Source: Paenibacillus qinlingensis (GTDB lineage: Bacteria; Bacillota; Bacilli; Paenibacillales; NBRC-103111). Taken from it: a stretch of DNA of 64,000 bases. The position numbers and the translations under genes were made by a program. Location of the stretch: contig NZ_JABMKY010000003.1 of the NCBI RefSeq assembly GCF_013204845.1, forward strand, positions 186,001 to 250,000, written 5' to 3'. Shown piece by piece: positions 17,897 through 27,239 of the stretch (position 1 is its first letter; each line of letters opens with the position of its first letter). The notes below the pieces were generated by a model. That model was not told the origin of the DNA and made no database searches. It was given only the letters and a program-made list of their open reading frames with translations.

Positions 17897-19693
17897 ATGT
17901 CGACGAAGGATCATCTCATGGATAATGCAGAAGCGAATAATCTACAACAGATTCGTTTCCAAGACGAAGATGTGCTGGCAGTTGAACAGCGTGAGCTGCG
18001 AATCGCGTGGTGGCGCGAAGCAAAGGTAGGCTTGTTCATTCACTGGGGATTATATTCATTGCCCGGCGGTGTTTGGAAAGGTGATCCTGTGAATGCGGCT
18101 TACGCGGAGCATTTGCAGCTAAGGGCTCAAATTCCGATTCACGAATACGAACAGATAGCCGATCATTTTCATGCTTCACGATTTGACGCGACTGCGTGGG
18201 TTCGGGTTGCGAAAGATGCCGGGTTGAAATATATGATTTTTACAGCTAAGCATCATGAAGGTTTCGCCATGTACGATTCGCAAGTCAGCGATTATTCGAT
18301 TGTTAAAGCAACTCCTTTTGGCAGAGATCCTGTGGCGGAATTAGCGGCTGCTTGTCAGCGCGAAGATATGGTTCTTTGCTTGTACTACTCGCACGCAATG
18401 GATTGGCATCATCCAGATTCCCAAGGAAACACATTGGATTATCCAGCTAATATTGGTGCTTATGATGCGCTCCACACATGGGAGAAGGATGATAACAAAA
18501 GCACCCGTTATGAGCGATACTTACAAGAAAAAGCCTTCCCCCAAGTGAAGGAACTTCTAACACAGTATGGCCCTATCGGCATTCTTTGGTTTGATTGTGG
18601 ACATAAAATTACGGATGAACAGGGTAAGCAATTTGTGGATTTGGTCCATGACGTGCAACCAGGCTGTTTAGTCAATCGCCGGGTTCGTCGTGAGGGATTC
18701 GGCGATTATGAGAACACTGGCGACAATCAACGCCATATGCGAACACCAAGGAGAGACTGGGAATCGATCGCAACGTTAAATCATTCGTGGGGCTATAACC
18801 AAACCGACCAACAGTGGCGAAGTTCCGAAGATATTCTCCATGATATGATCCATGTCGTTAGTTTAGGTGGGAACTATGTCATCAATGTAGGGCCAACGGG
18901 AGATGGAGAAATTGACGCGAAATCAATCGAATTACTTGGCGTCATCGGCACTTGGTTAGGAGTGAATGGTGAAAGCATATATGGCTCTCAAGGAAGTCCG
19001 ATCGGCAGAACACCATGGGGCCGCTGTACGTTGAAAGGAAATACGTTATATCTGCACGTTTGGGATTGGCCTGCTGGAGGGAAGCTATTGCTGCCTGGTT
19101 TACTTAATTCAATTCAGAAGTGTTACCTCTTGGGAGATTCGTCGAAACGAAACTTACCCCATCAATTGTTGAATGATTTTGGTGATCATATCATCCTGCT
19201 GCCTAGTGAAGCACTTGATCCAATCTGTACCGTAGTAGCTGTGGAATTTCAAGGAGAAATAGCTTCAAATCCGAAACAAGTCGTAGTTGCCAATGGTGTG
19301 TCTCATGTATTCGGGGTATTCGATGGTGAATTAACCGGAGAGACAATTCGTTATGATACGGGGAAAAAAGGGAGAGACAATCTTAAAAACTGGTCTTCCA
19401 TGCAAGACTCAATCTCATGGGAGTTTCGCGTGATAACGGCTGGCACATATCGGGTTGCTGCTGTGTATGGGGCAGGTGATGCATCCGTTGGAGGCATCTT
19501 CGAAATTGCAGCGGGTGACAATAAGGTAGTTGCTAGCGTCATGCAAACAGGTGGGGAATACGAATTCCAGACCTTTGAGATTGGGCCTTTATATGTTGAG
19601 AATTTTGGTGAATATACACTGACTATCCGGCCTCAAGCTATTTGCGGTGCTGTATTAATGAACTTAAAAGAAATTAGATTAATGAGTGTCTAG
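17897..19693 (+). CDS. Alpha-L-fucosidase-like glycoside hydrolase, GH29
   Basis: A 598-residue GH29 enzyme with no signal peptide, so cytoplasmic. Typical motifs are VGLFIHWGLYSLPGG, FTAKHHEGFAMYDS and GILWFDCG, in which Asp233 is the expected catalytic nucleophile. The GH29 barrel is followed by a beta-sandwich, and an extra C-terminal sandwich-like region (about residues 460-598) resembles a small carbohydrate-binding module. It starts 26 bases after the aldo/keto reductase. Established GH29 activity is retaining hydrolysis of terminal alpha-L-fucose; the intracellular setting fits trimming of imported fucosylated oligosaccharides. Family members can also act on other sugars, so the substrate is not certain. 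Confidence 0.92.
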   Translation: MSTKDHLMDNAEANNLQQIRFQDEDVLAVEQRELRIAWWREAKVGLFIHWGLYSLPGGVWKGDPVNAAYAEHLQLRAQIPIHEYEQIADHFHASRFDATAWVRVAKDAGLKYMIFTAKHHEGFAMYDSQVSDYSIVKATPFGRDPVAELAAACQREDMVLCLYYSHAMDWHHPDSQGNTLDYPANIGAYDALHTWEKDDNKSTRYERYLQEKAFPQVKELLTQYGPIGILWFDCGHKITDEQGKQFVDLVHDVQPGCLVNRRVRREGFGDYENTGDNQRHMRTPRRDWESIATLNHSWGYNQTDQQWRSSEDILHDMIHVVSLGGNYVINVGPTGDGEIDAKSIELLGVIGTWLGVNGESIYGSQGSPIGRTPWGRCTLKGNTLYLHVWDWPAGGKLLLPGLLNSIQKCYLLGDSSKRNLPHQLLNDFGDHIILLPSEALDPICTVVAVEFQGEIASNPKQVVVANGVSHVFGVFDGELTGETIRYDTGKKGRDNLKNWSSMQDSISWEFRVITAGTYRVAAVYGAGDASVGGIFEIAAGDNKVVASVMQTGGEYEFQTFEIGPLYVENFGEYTLTIRPQAICGAVLMNLKEIRLMSV

Positions 19694-19726
19694 ATGACGA
19701 ATAAACAATAGAAGGAGAGCGATCAT

Positions 19727-20740
19727 ATGCTTTACAATTTCATGCCTGCACCTGTGAACGGGGGCTTCCAAATGGAAGATTACTGGGTCTGGTGCGGTTC
19801 CGTAGTTCAAGGCGAAGATGGCCGATTTCACCTATTTGCCTCGAGATGGCCGAAGTCACTTCCGATGCATCCGGGCTGGCTTGTCCAGTCGGAAATTGTA
19901 CGTGCTGTTGCCGATCAGCCCGAAGGACCCTTTACATTTCAGGAGGTAGTCTTACCTGCACGTGGAGCCGAGTATTGGGATGGCCGCAGTACACATAATC
20001 CGCATATCGTTAAGCATAAAGACAAGTACCTATTGTTCTATATGGGATCAACGCATCCCTTTCCTGATCCGATTGCTGGTGATGGATATGACCTCCAAGA
20101 TCCGCGATGTATCGTAGCGCGAGCGAACAAGCGTATTGGATTAGCCCTAGCGAACAGTGTTAACGGACCGTGGGAAAGACGCGATGTCCCTATTATATCT
20201 ACAAGGCCAGGGAAGTTCGATAGCTTCTTAACGTCCAATCCTGCACCGTGCGTAGAGGAAGACGGTTCTGTGTTATTGATTTACAAAGCTAGACAATATG
20301 AAGGTCACGGCCATGGGAAGATGACATTTGGCGTTGCGCGTGCGGCTCATTACGAGGGTCCTTATCTGGTCATGAGTGAAGAACCGCTATTCCCGCCAGA
20401 CGTTCATTTGGAAGACCCTTTCATTTGGCGAACTGAGGATGGATATGAATTGATTGCGAAGGATATGGACGGCAATTTGTGTGGTGAAAAGTATGGCGGT
20501 GTACACGCGTCTTCGACGGACGGCATGAATTGGCGAATCCTTCCATCACTCGCCTATTCCCGAAATGTGACTTGGGATAATGGAGTTACACGTACAATGG
20601 GCAATTTGGAACGACCTTTTTTATTCTTTCAGGATGGGAAGCCAACGCATCTGTTTGCAGCAACATCGGATGGTACCAAGGGCTTTCATGATGCGTCGCA
20701 GACGTGGAATATGGTCATTCCGATAGGCAAAGATGAATAG
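19727..20740 (+). CDS. GH43-like five-bladed beta-propeller glycosidase
   Basis: A 337-residue protein without signal peptide. The repeated pattern of W/Y-rich strands with acidic residues (EDYWVWCGSVVQGEDGRFHLF, quoted in part; DGRSTHNPHIV; HLEDPFIWRTEDGYELIAKDMDG, quoted in part) is that of the GH43/GH117/GH130-type five-bladed propellers. Such enzymes hydrolyse arabinosides, xylosides, galactosides or anhydrogalactosides. I cannot choose among these. It lies 33 bases after the GH29 gene with a GAAGGAGA site and belongs to the same operon, probably completing breakdown of the same oligosaccharide. Confidence 0.82.
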   Translation: MLYNFMPAPVNGGFQMEDYWVWCGSVVQGEDGRFHLFASRWPKSLPMHPGWLVQSEIVRAVADQPEGPFTFQEVVLPARGAEYWDGRSTHNPHIVKHKDKYLLFYMGSTHPFPDPIAGDGYDLQDPRCIVARANKRIGLALANSVNGPWERRDVPIISTRPGKFDSFLTSNPAPCVEEDGSVLLIYKARQYEGHGHGKMTFGVARAAHYEGPYLVMSEEPLFPPDVHLEDPFIWRTEDGYELIAKDMDGNLCGEKYGGVHASSTDGMNWRILPSLAYSRNVTWDNGVTRTMGNLERPFLFFQDGKPTHLFAATSDGTKGFHDASQTWNMVIPIGKDE

Positions 20741-20769
20741 CAACTGGATCAACATAAGGAGGTTGAGAA

Positions 20770-23373
20770 ATGATGTCTAGAACGGAAGCTGTATGCGAAG
20801 CCAATCTCGCACTAGCATGTCCGGTAACATGTAGTTCAGAAAGTGCGAATGGCGCTGGCAGTCAAGCGGTAGATGGTTCCGAGAGTACCTATTGGCAACC
20901 ATTAAGTGTTGATCAGAAGGATGATAACCGCGTCTGGTTAACGGTTGATCTTGGCCGAAATTTCTCGTTCAATAAAATCCAATTAAAGCTGGCGTCAGGC
21001 TTCATAAGTAGTTACCGTATCCGTTATTCGGATGACGGAGTAGCTTGGCAGGATGCGTATAGTCGGCAGACGGATATAGGCGGAATCGGAACGATTGAAA
21101 GAGCTCTGTTCCCGAAAGTTAATGGACGGTACGTATCACTGGATTTAATACTATTTGATCCGGAACGGGATGTTCAACTCATCGATTTCGGCTTATATGA
21201 GCAGGTATCTATTCCTTCGGGTCCCTTGTTAGATCACTTGGTATTCGATGTTGGTGGCAGGGTTTACAGTCAAGATGATACGTTAGCCATGCAAGTGAAC
21301 AACCATGTGCAATTGGCGCTGAGAGGGATTCTGACAGACGGTTCGGACGCTGATTTGACGAAAGCGGAAGTCACGCTCAGCAGCCGCAACGAAAATGTGA
21401 TGTCAGTTAATGAGAGTGGCAAACTGACCAGTCATCAATCAGGAATTACCCAGATCCATGGTGTTGTAACTTTACATGGTGTGATCAAGGAAACTAGTTT
21501 CTTCGCAGATGTTTACGACTCAACAGAGTGGTTGGTGGATCTTGCGTTAGAACACCCTTCGTTAGTCTGCGAGACGGGTCAGCCTGCTTTCTTGGATAGG
21601 GACAGCCCATTCCCCATACTGCATGTGCGAACGGCAGAAGCTGTGACTTTGCAAGTAACTCTAATGAATGTAACTGGGGATCAAGAGATATGCGCACATC
21701 CAGCAACGAAATTTGCTGCAGGCGAGGCATCAGTTTTTACATTTCCTGGTGAAGTAAAGGAGCCTGGGCAATATCGGATAAACATTGAGATTGAAGCAGA
21801 AGCTGGATTCACTTACTTTGATGCGTTTTATTTTACAGTCCAGAATCCTCTGATTTCGACGGAGGGACAGAGTCGCATTGTTCATATTGGTGAGAATGGG
21901 AAACTGGTCTATGTGCCTGATTTCAAGGGGAATCAGATCATCGATTTCTCCAATTGCGGATATGGTGGAGGCGGCGTAGCGATCCCAGATATCGCACCTG
22001 TTATTTCACTTCAGCCCGTTGAGGGAGATAATACGACGCACATTCAGTCGGCGATTGATCGGGTTGCTGATCTGCCTCGATCTTCGTCAGGTTATCGTGG
22101 AAGCGTTCTTCTATGTAAAGGTGTATACCCCATCAGTGGTTCATTGCAGATTATGACTAGCGGCATTGTTTTGCGTGGTGAGGGACAGGAAGAAGGTGGC
22201 ACCTTATTATATGCAACAGGGACGAAACAACGGAATCTCATCGACATTAGAGGTGAAGCCTCTCCTAGTCTTTTGCCAGATACGCTGACCTCTATTTGTG
22301 ATCTGTATGTACCATCAGGTGCACGTATAATCCATGTGCAGGATGCTTCTGGTTATCGTGTAGGAGACACTGTTAAGGTGATTCGTTACGGAAATGCACG
22401 CTGGATTCATGCTATTGGCATGGATGCGATTCGCTTGAGGCCAGTTGCAGGCGGAACCATTCAATGGTCTCCGTTCCAACTGGAGTTCGACAGAGTGATC
22501 ACCCACATGGTTGGCAATTGCATCACATTGGATGCGCCTATCGCGAATGCGATTGAAAGCCGCTGGGGAGGCGGAGCACTTATGAAATACGAGGATAAAG
22601 GCCGTATCGAACAGATCGGCATCGAGGATATACGGGTGGTTGTTTCGTATGATCCTAGTATTGGTGACACGAGAATCGACGGCAATGAGGGCACTGAAAC
22701 CTACATGGCTGATGAGCAGCATGCGATTACTTGTATTCATCTTGATCATGTCAAAAACGCATGGGTCCGCAAGGTGGTCGGCTTCCATTTCCAACACGCA
22801 TTGGTCCAAGTTGGGCGCGATACGAAATGGATCACCATTCAAGATTGCTCCGTATTCGCCTTTATCAGCGTGATTACGGGAGGACGTCGGTATCCATTCC
22901 ATCTTATGGGTGAATTAACGCTTGTGCAGCGAGCCTACACAGAAACCGCGAGACATGCTTTTGTCGTTGATGCGCGTGTTGCAGGGCCAAATGTATTCCT
23001 CGACTGCGAGTCGCAAAAAGATTACAACTCGAGTGAACCCCATCATCGGTGGTCAGTGGGCTGTCTCTATGACAATGTAAACGGCCGCATCCATATTCAG
23101 GATCGCGGGTGGTTGGGGAGCGGCCATGGGTGGTCTGGAGCAAACTATGTCACTTGGAATACCACGCATGAGTTGGTCTCCCAGCAGCCTCCAACTGCTC
23201 AAAACTATACGATCGGACATATCGGAAGTCGAGGCAAGCCACTCCTCCCTAGTCCCTATGATCAACGGCAGCGCAAGGATGCGTACTGGGAAAGCTTCGG
23301 GAGCCATGTAAGTCCACGCAGTCTTTATACACAACAGTTACTGGACCGGCTCATACAGCCTACTCTCACCTAA
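20770..23373 (+). CDS. F5/8 type C plus right-handed beta-helix protein (pectate-lyase-superfamily-like)
   Basis: An 867-residue protein lacking any signal peptide. Residues ~8-150 form an F5/8 type C discoidin module (NLALACPVTCSSES, then DGSESTYWQP and VDLGRNFSFNKIQ). A bacterial Ig-like segment follows (LTSHQSGITQIHG). From about residue 395 there is a parallel beta-helix of the pectate lyase 3 type (GDNTTHIQSAIDR, YRGSVLLCKGVYPISGSL, GIVLRGEGQEEGGTLLYA). AAGGAGGTT precedes ATG 20770. A beta-helix enzyme with a binding module normally acts outside the cell, so its apparent cytoplasmic place in this operon is odd. Catalytic residues could not be identified; lyase or glycosidase activity are both possible. 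Confidence 0.8.
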   Translation: MMSRTEAVCEANLALACPVTCSSESANGAGSQAVDGSESTYWQPLSVDQKDDNRVWLTVDLGRNFSFNKIQLKLASGFISSYRIRYSDDGVAWQDAYSRQTDIGGIGTIERALFPKVNGRYVSLDLILFDPERDVQLIDFGLYEQVSIPSGPLLDHLVFDVGGRVYSQDDTLAMQVNNHVQLALRGILTDGSDADLTKAEVTLSSRNENVMSVNESGKLTSHQSGITQIHGVVTLHGVIKETSFFADVYDSTEWLVDLALEHPSLVCETGQPAFLDRDSPFPILHVRTAEAVTLQVTLMNVTGDQEICAHPATKFAAGEASVFTFPGEVKEPGQYRINIEIEAEAGFTYFDAFYFTVQNPLISTEGQSRIVHIGENGKLVYVPDFKGNQIIDFSNCGYGGGGVAIPDIAPVISLQPVEGDNTTHIQSAIDRVADLPRSSSGYRGSVLLCKGVYPISGSLQIMTSGIVLRGEGQEEGGTLLYATGTKQRNLIDIRGEASPSLLPDTLTSICDLYVPSGARIIHVQDASGYRVGDTVKVIRYGNARWIHAIGMDAIRLRPVAGGTIQWSPFQLEFDRVITHMVGNCITLDAPIANAIESRWGGGALMKYEDKGRIEQIGIEDIRVVVSYDPSIGDTRIDGNEGTETYMADEQHAITCIHLDHVKNAWVRKVVGFHFQHALVQVGRDTKWITIQDCSVFAFISVITGGRRYPFHLMGELTLVQRAYTETARHAFVVDARVAGPNVFLDCESQKDYNSSEPHHRWSVGCLYDNVNGRIHIQDRGWLGSGHGWSGANYVTWNTTHELVSQQPPTAQNYTIGHIGSRGKPLLPSPYDQRQRKDAYWESFGSHVSPRSLYTQQLLDRLIQPTLT

Positions 23374-23388
23374 GGAGTGAAATGAAGC

Positions 23389-24450
23389 ATGACAAACGCT
23401 GCGATGATTGACAAGTATAATCCCATCATTTTGAAGCTGATCCGACAAATGAAAAATTTACAGCCAGCATTTCAAGAAAGTGTCGCGATTGGTATTGTTT
23501 CGATGGACAATTGGGAGTGGCCGCAAGGCGTTGGGTTGTTTGCTTTATACGCCTATTACAAGGAAACAGGCAACTTGGCGATCAGAGATGAGCTCATTCA
23601 ATGGTTTGATAAACGAATCGCTGAAGGTTTACCAGACAAGAATGTAAACACGATGTGTCCTATGTTGACGTTAAGCTATTTGGCTGAGGAAACAAGGAAT
23701 CCAATATATGTGGCGCTTTGTAAAGAATGGGTCACCTATGTTATGGAAGCTATGCCTAGAACAGATGAAGGCGGACTTCAACATTGCGTTACTCGGAATT
23801 TGAACGAGGGACAATTGTGGGATGATACGTTGTATATGACCGTTTTGTTCGTTGCACGCATGGGTGTCCTGTTACAAGATGATGCCTATTTCCAAGAGAG
23901 CATTAGACAGTTCTTAATTCATCTCAAATATTTATCGGATGTGAAGACAGGGCTATTCTTTCACGGGTGGACATTTCTCGGGCATCATCATTATGCGCAA
24001 GCCTTATGGGCACGTGGCAATTCTTGGTATACAGCCGGACTGGTCGATTATCTGGATATCGCTCCTCTACCAGTGGGTGTAAGCCAGTTCCTGATCTCGT
24101 CGCTTGAACGACAGGTGAGAACGCTCGCCACCCTCCAGCATGAAAGCGGCCTATGGCATACACTATTGGATCAACCTGATTCGTATTTGGAAACATCGGC
24201 TTCTTCAGCGTTCGCCTATGGCATCCTGAAGGCAGTACGAAAAGGTTTTATTGATGAGCGTTATCGCGCTGTGGGTCTGAAAGCATTGGAAGGTGTACTG
24301 AGCAAAATTGATGATGAAGGTATTGTCCATGGTGTTTCTTACGGTACAGGGTTAAAAGATAATCTTGATTATTACCGCAATATCAAACAATGTCCGATGC
24401 CGTATGGGCAGTCCATGGCACTGATGCTCATGGTGGAGGCATGTAAGTAA
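23389..24450 (+). CDS. GH105/GH88-type unsaturated uronyl hydrolase
   Basis: A 353-residue cytoplasmic enzyme of the YteR/YesR type. Motifs fit an alpha/alpha six-hairpin barrel: WEWPQGVGLFALYAYY, NVNTMCPMLTL, WDDTLYMTVLFVARMG (Asp145-Asp146, matching in position the catalytic Asp143 of B. subtilis YteR) and ARGNSWYTAGLVDYL. These enzymes hydrate the 4,5-unsaturated uronic acid left at the non-reducing end by polysaccharide lyases. Its presence means that some imported oligosaccharides are lyase products, matching the beta-helix protein before it and the PL6-type lyase after it. It is the last gene of the operon; TAAGGAG precedes its start. Confidence 0.9.
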   Translation: MTNAAMIDKYNPIILKLIRQMKNLQPAFQESVAIGIVSMDNWEWPQGVGLFALYAYYKETGNLAIRDELIQWFDKRIAEGLPDKNVNTMCPMLTLSYLAEETRNPIYVALCKEWVTYVMEAMPRTDEGGLQHCVTRNLNEGQLWDDTLYMTVLFVARMGVLLQDDAYFQESIRQFLIHLKYLSDVKTGLFFHGWTFLGHHHYAQALWARGNSWYTAGLVDYLDIAPLPVGVSQFLISSLERQVRTLATLQHESGLWHTLLDQPDSYLETSASSAFAYGILKAVRKGFIDERYRAVGLKALEGVLSKIDDEGIVHGVSYGTGLKDNLDYYRNIKQCPMPYGQSMALMLMVEACK

Positions 24451-24471
24451 ATCATTCGAATAATCGTCGGT

Positions 24472-24500
24472 GGTCCATGCAATTGAGCATGGGCCTCTTC
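24472..24500 (+). terminator. Hairpin after the GH105 gene, probable terminator
   Basis: GGTCCATGC (24472-24480) pairs with GCATGGGCC (24487-24495). The T-tract that follows is weak (TCTTCC), so termination may be partial. Confidence 0.5.
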
Positions 24501-24711
24501 CTATGCCTTGACATCCATATTTGAATAGCGAGTTTAGGTAATGAGGGTAATCATTTTCGATTTTGAAGATGCATTCACGATTATGATGATGCTTATTTTC
24601 CGAGATTTGTATTAAATTGGAGAAGAGTGTACGCACTCGAAATGAATGAAAGGAGTTCAAAGATTAACTAGGATTCATGGGTTCAAACGAAAATCAAGGG
24701 AGGATGTATTT

Positions 24712-27000
24712 ATGGGGAATGGTAAAAAAGTTGGTATTGTTATGCTATTAATTAGTTTGCTTCTGACCATGATTCCTTTCGCTGGTTATGCGGCAGACGC
24801 GAAATTCACGGTCGCGGCTTCTGGTGTGACAGCAAGTAGCGATGATGGGAACGTGCCTGCCAATACGGTGGATGGAAGTTTAACAACTCGTTGGTCAGCA
24901 AGCGGAGACGGGCAGTGGATCAAATATGATCTAGGCGCGGTGAAAAAAGTATCTTTCATTAAAATAGCTTTTATTAGTGGGGATACAAGAACCTCAAATT
25001 TTGATATTCAAACATCGACAGACAACGTTACGTTTACGACGGTTCAGTCCAATGTGACAAGCAGTTTGAATACAAGTCTGCAAACCTTTGATTTTCCTGA
25101 TGTAGATCCAGCTCGTTATGTGCGAATTGTCGGACATGGCAATTCTGCGAACTTATGGAATAGTTACACCGAGGTAGAAATTTACGGCGACAATTCTGCA
25201 AGCGCTTCCGTAAATACAAAATTCACCATAGCTGGTGCTTCCGTAACGGCAAGCGCGGATGATGGCAACGTGCCTGCTAACACAGTGGATGGCAACTTAA
25301 CCACTCGTTGGTCAGCTAGCGGCAACGGTCAATGGATCAAGTACGATTTAGGCACAAGCGTCAGGGTTGGCTATATTAAAATGGCATTTGTAAGCGGGGA
25401 TACGAGAACGTCCACTTTCGATATTCAAACGTCAACAGATAATGTGAATTTCACGACGGTTCAGGCCAATGTGACGAGCAGTTTAAATACAAGCCTACAA
25501 ACGTTCGACTTTACGGATGTAGCGTCAGCACGTTATGTGCGAATTGTTGGCCATGGTAACTCTGCCAACTTATGGAACAGTTATACCGAGGTCGAAATTT
25601 ATGGAGATGCACCAGTAGTACCGGGTGTTTCTGTTTCCACATCCGCACAGTTAGCAACAGCCTTAAGTAATGCTAGTGCGGGTACGACAATCGTACTAGC
25701 CAATGGAACTTACTCGCAAACAGGACCTTTTGTCTTAAGCAACAAAAATGGTACAGCGAGCAACCCCATCACGATCAAAGCAGCTAATTCAGGCCAGGCA
25801 ATCATTTCTGGCGGTGCTTCACTTCAAATTCAGAATTCGTCTAATGTCGTTATCGAGGGATTGAAGTTCACAAACTTAGGAAATACAGCACTGCTTTTAG
25901 ATGGTTCTAACAACATTCGTGTGACTCGAAATCGATTTGCCCTACAAGCAACTGGAGGAACGCTCATCTGGCTGCAAGTTAGTGGCGTCAATAGTCATCA
26001 TAATCGCATCGATCATAATGATTTTGGTCCGAAGAGCGACACGGATCCGCTTATTGCCTATCAAGGTGATGGAAACGGAAACATCTCTCAGTATGACGTT
26101 ATTGAATATAATTATTTTCATGATGTGGGACCATGGGTCGCAAATGGCAAAGAAACAATCCGTCTTGGCTTGTCTGGAATTTCCTTGTCCAATGGATATA
26201 ATACGATCCAATATAATTTATTTGAGAACTGTGACGGCGAACCAGAAATCGTTTCAGTAAAAAGCAGTAACAACACGGTTCGTTATAATACTTTCAAGAC
26301 TTCCAAAGGTGGACTTACTTCCAGACATGGGCATAACAACTCTTTTTACGGCAATTATTTCCTTGGTGATGGTGTAGAATCAGAACAAGCGGGCATTCGT
26401 ATTTATGGGAATGATCATAAGATTTACAACAACTACATGGAAAATCTAACAGCCAATGCGATCATTCTGGATAATGCTGATTATGATGGTGGTACAAGTG
26501 GCTATCCTTCCAACCCATCCGCGGATGACTTGAAAGAACAATGGAAAATCTACCGTGCACAAGTCGTCAACAATACGATTGTGAACAGCACCACGGGCAT
26601 CATAGTTGGTTCTGGTAAACCCTTAGCTCCTCAGGACAGCAGAGTAGCTAATAATATCGTGAAAAATTCCACAGGAACACTATATTATGAAGTTGGCACT
26701 ACCAACACAGTATTCGAGGGGAATATAGGTAACGGCAGCACTGTAAGCAACAATGGTTCGAGGACTACAGCACAAATATGGGCAACCAATCCATTGCTCA
26801 CGACGGTAAACGGATTGCAAAAGTTGTCATCCACAAGTCCGGCGATCAATGCTGCAGTAGGAAGTTATACGTATGTGACAGAGGATATGGATGGAGAAAC
26901 ACGTTCCTCTAATGACGTTGGAGCGGATGAGCGCTCTTCAAGCACATCTTTTGGGAAACATCCAATGGCCGTTTCTGAGGTTGGACCTAATGCACCATAA
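24712..27000 (+). CDS. Secreted PL6-family polysaccharide lyase with two N-terminal F5/8 type C modules
   Basis: A 762-residue secreted protein. ATG 24712 is preferred to in-frame ATG 24646 because GGGAGG precedes it and a signal peptide (KKVGIVMLLISLLLTMIPF, cut after GYAA) follows at once. Two near-identical F5/8 type C modules (about nt 24800-25190 and 25220-25605) precede a parallel beta-helix. The helix has PL6 signatures: SVKSSNN with Lys517 and TSRHGHNN with Arg538, 21 residues apart as in the catalytic Lys220/Arg241 pair I recall for alginate lyase AlyGC. PL6 members cleave alginate or dermatan sulfate by beta-elimination. Products would need the GH105-type hydrolase encoded upstream. 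Confidence 0.9.
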   Translation: MGNGKKVGIVMLLISLLLTMIPFAGYAADAKFTVAASGVTASSDDGNVPANTVDGSLTTRWSASGDGQWIKYDLGAVKKVSFIKIAFISGDTRTSNFDIQTSTDNVTFTTVQSNVTSSLNTSLQTFDFPDVDPARYVRIVGHGNSANLWNSYTEVEIYGDNSASASVNTKFTIAGASVTASADDGNVPANTVDGNLTTRWSASGNGQWIKYDLGTSVRVGYIKMAFVSGDTRTSTFDIQTSTDNVNFTTVQANVTSSLNTSLQTFDFTDVASARYVRIVGHGNSANLWNSYTEVEIYGDAPVVPGVSVSTSAQLATALSNASAGTTIVLANGTYSQTGPFVLSNKNGTASNPITIKAANSGQAIISGGASLQIQNSSNVVIEGLKFTNLGNTALLLDGSNNIRVTRNRFALQATGGTLIWLQVSGVNSHHNRIDHNDFGPKSDTDPLIAYQGDGNGNISQYDVIEYNYFHDVGPWVANGKETIRLGLSGISLSNGYNTIQYNLFENCDGEPEIVSVKSSNNTVRYNTFKTSKGGLTSRHGHNNSFYGNYFLGDGVESEQAGIRIYGNDHKIYNNYMENLTANAIILDNADYDGGTSGYPSNPSADDLKEQWKIYRAQVVNNTIVNSTTGIIVGSGKPLAPQDSRVANNIVKNSTGTLYYEVGTTNTVFEGNIGNGSTVSNNGSRTTAQIWATNPLLTTVNGLQKLSSTSPAINAAVGSYTYVTEDMDGETRSSNDVGADERSSSTSFGKHPMAVSEVGPNAP

Positions 27001-27039
27001 GTAAGATATATATAGTTCGAATAGCGCGAGTTTATCAAT

Positions 27040-27080
27040 CAAGAGCGTTACAGCTTAGCTGTGCGCTCTTGGTTTATTTT
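27040..27080 (+). terminator. Rho-independent terminator after the PL6 gene
   Basis: CAAGAGCG (27040-27047) pairs with CGCTCTTG (27064-27071), with an inner ACAGC/GCTGT stem, followed by a T-rich stretch. Confidence 0.75.
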
Positions 27081-27239
27081 GCAATCGTTATCATTTTAAT
27101 GGTTATAAGGCAGGATAATAGCCGAGAAAGGAGAATAGTATTCTTGTGTTTGCGTTACTTCCGAGCTTTTACGATCTTAGACACTGTGTATGAATGGGAC
27201 TAACTCAACATAATTACTGTGTGAGGGGACGAAGACGAT

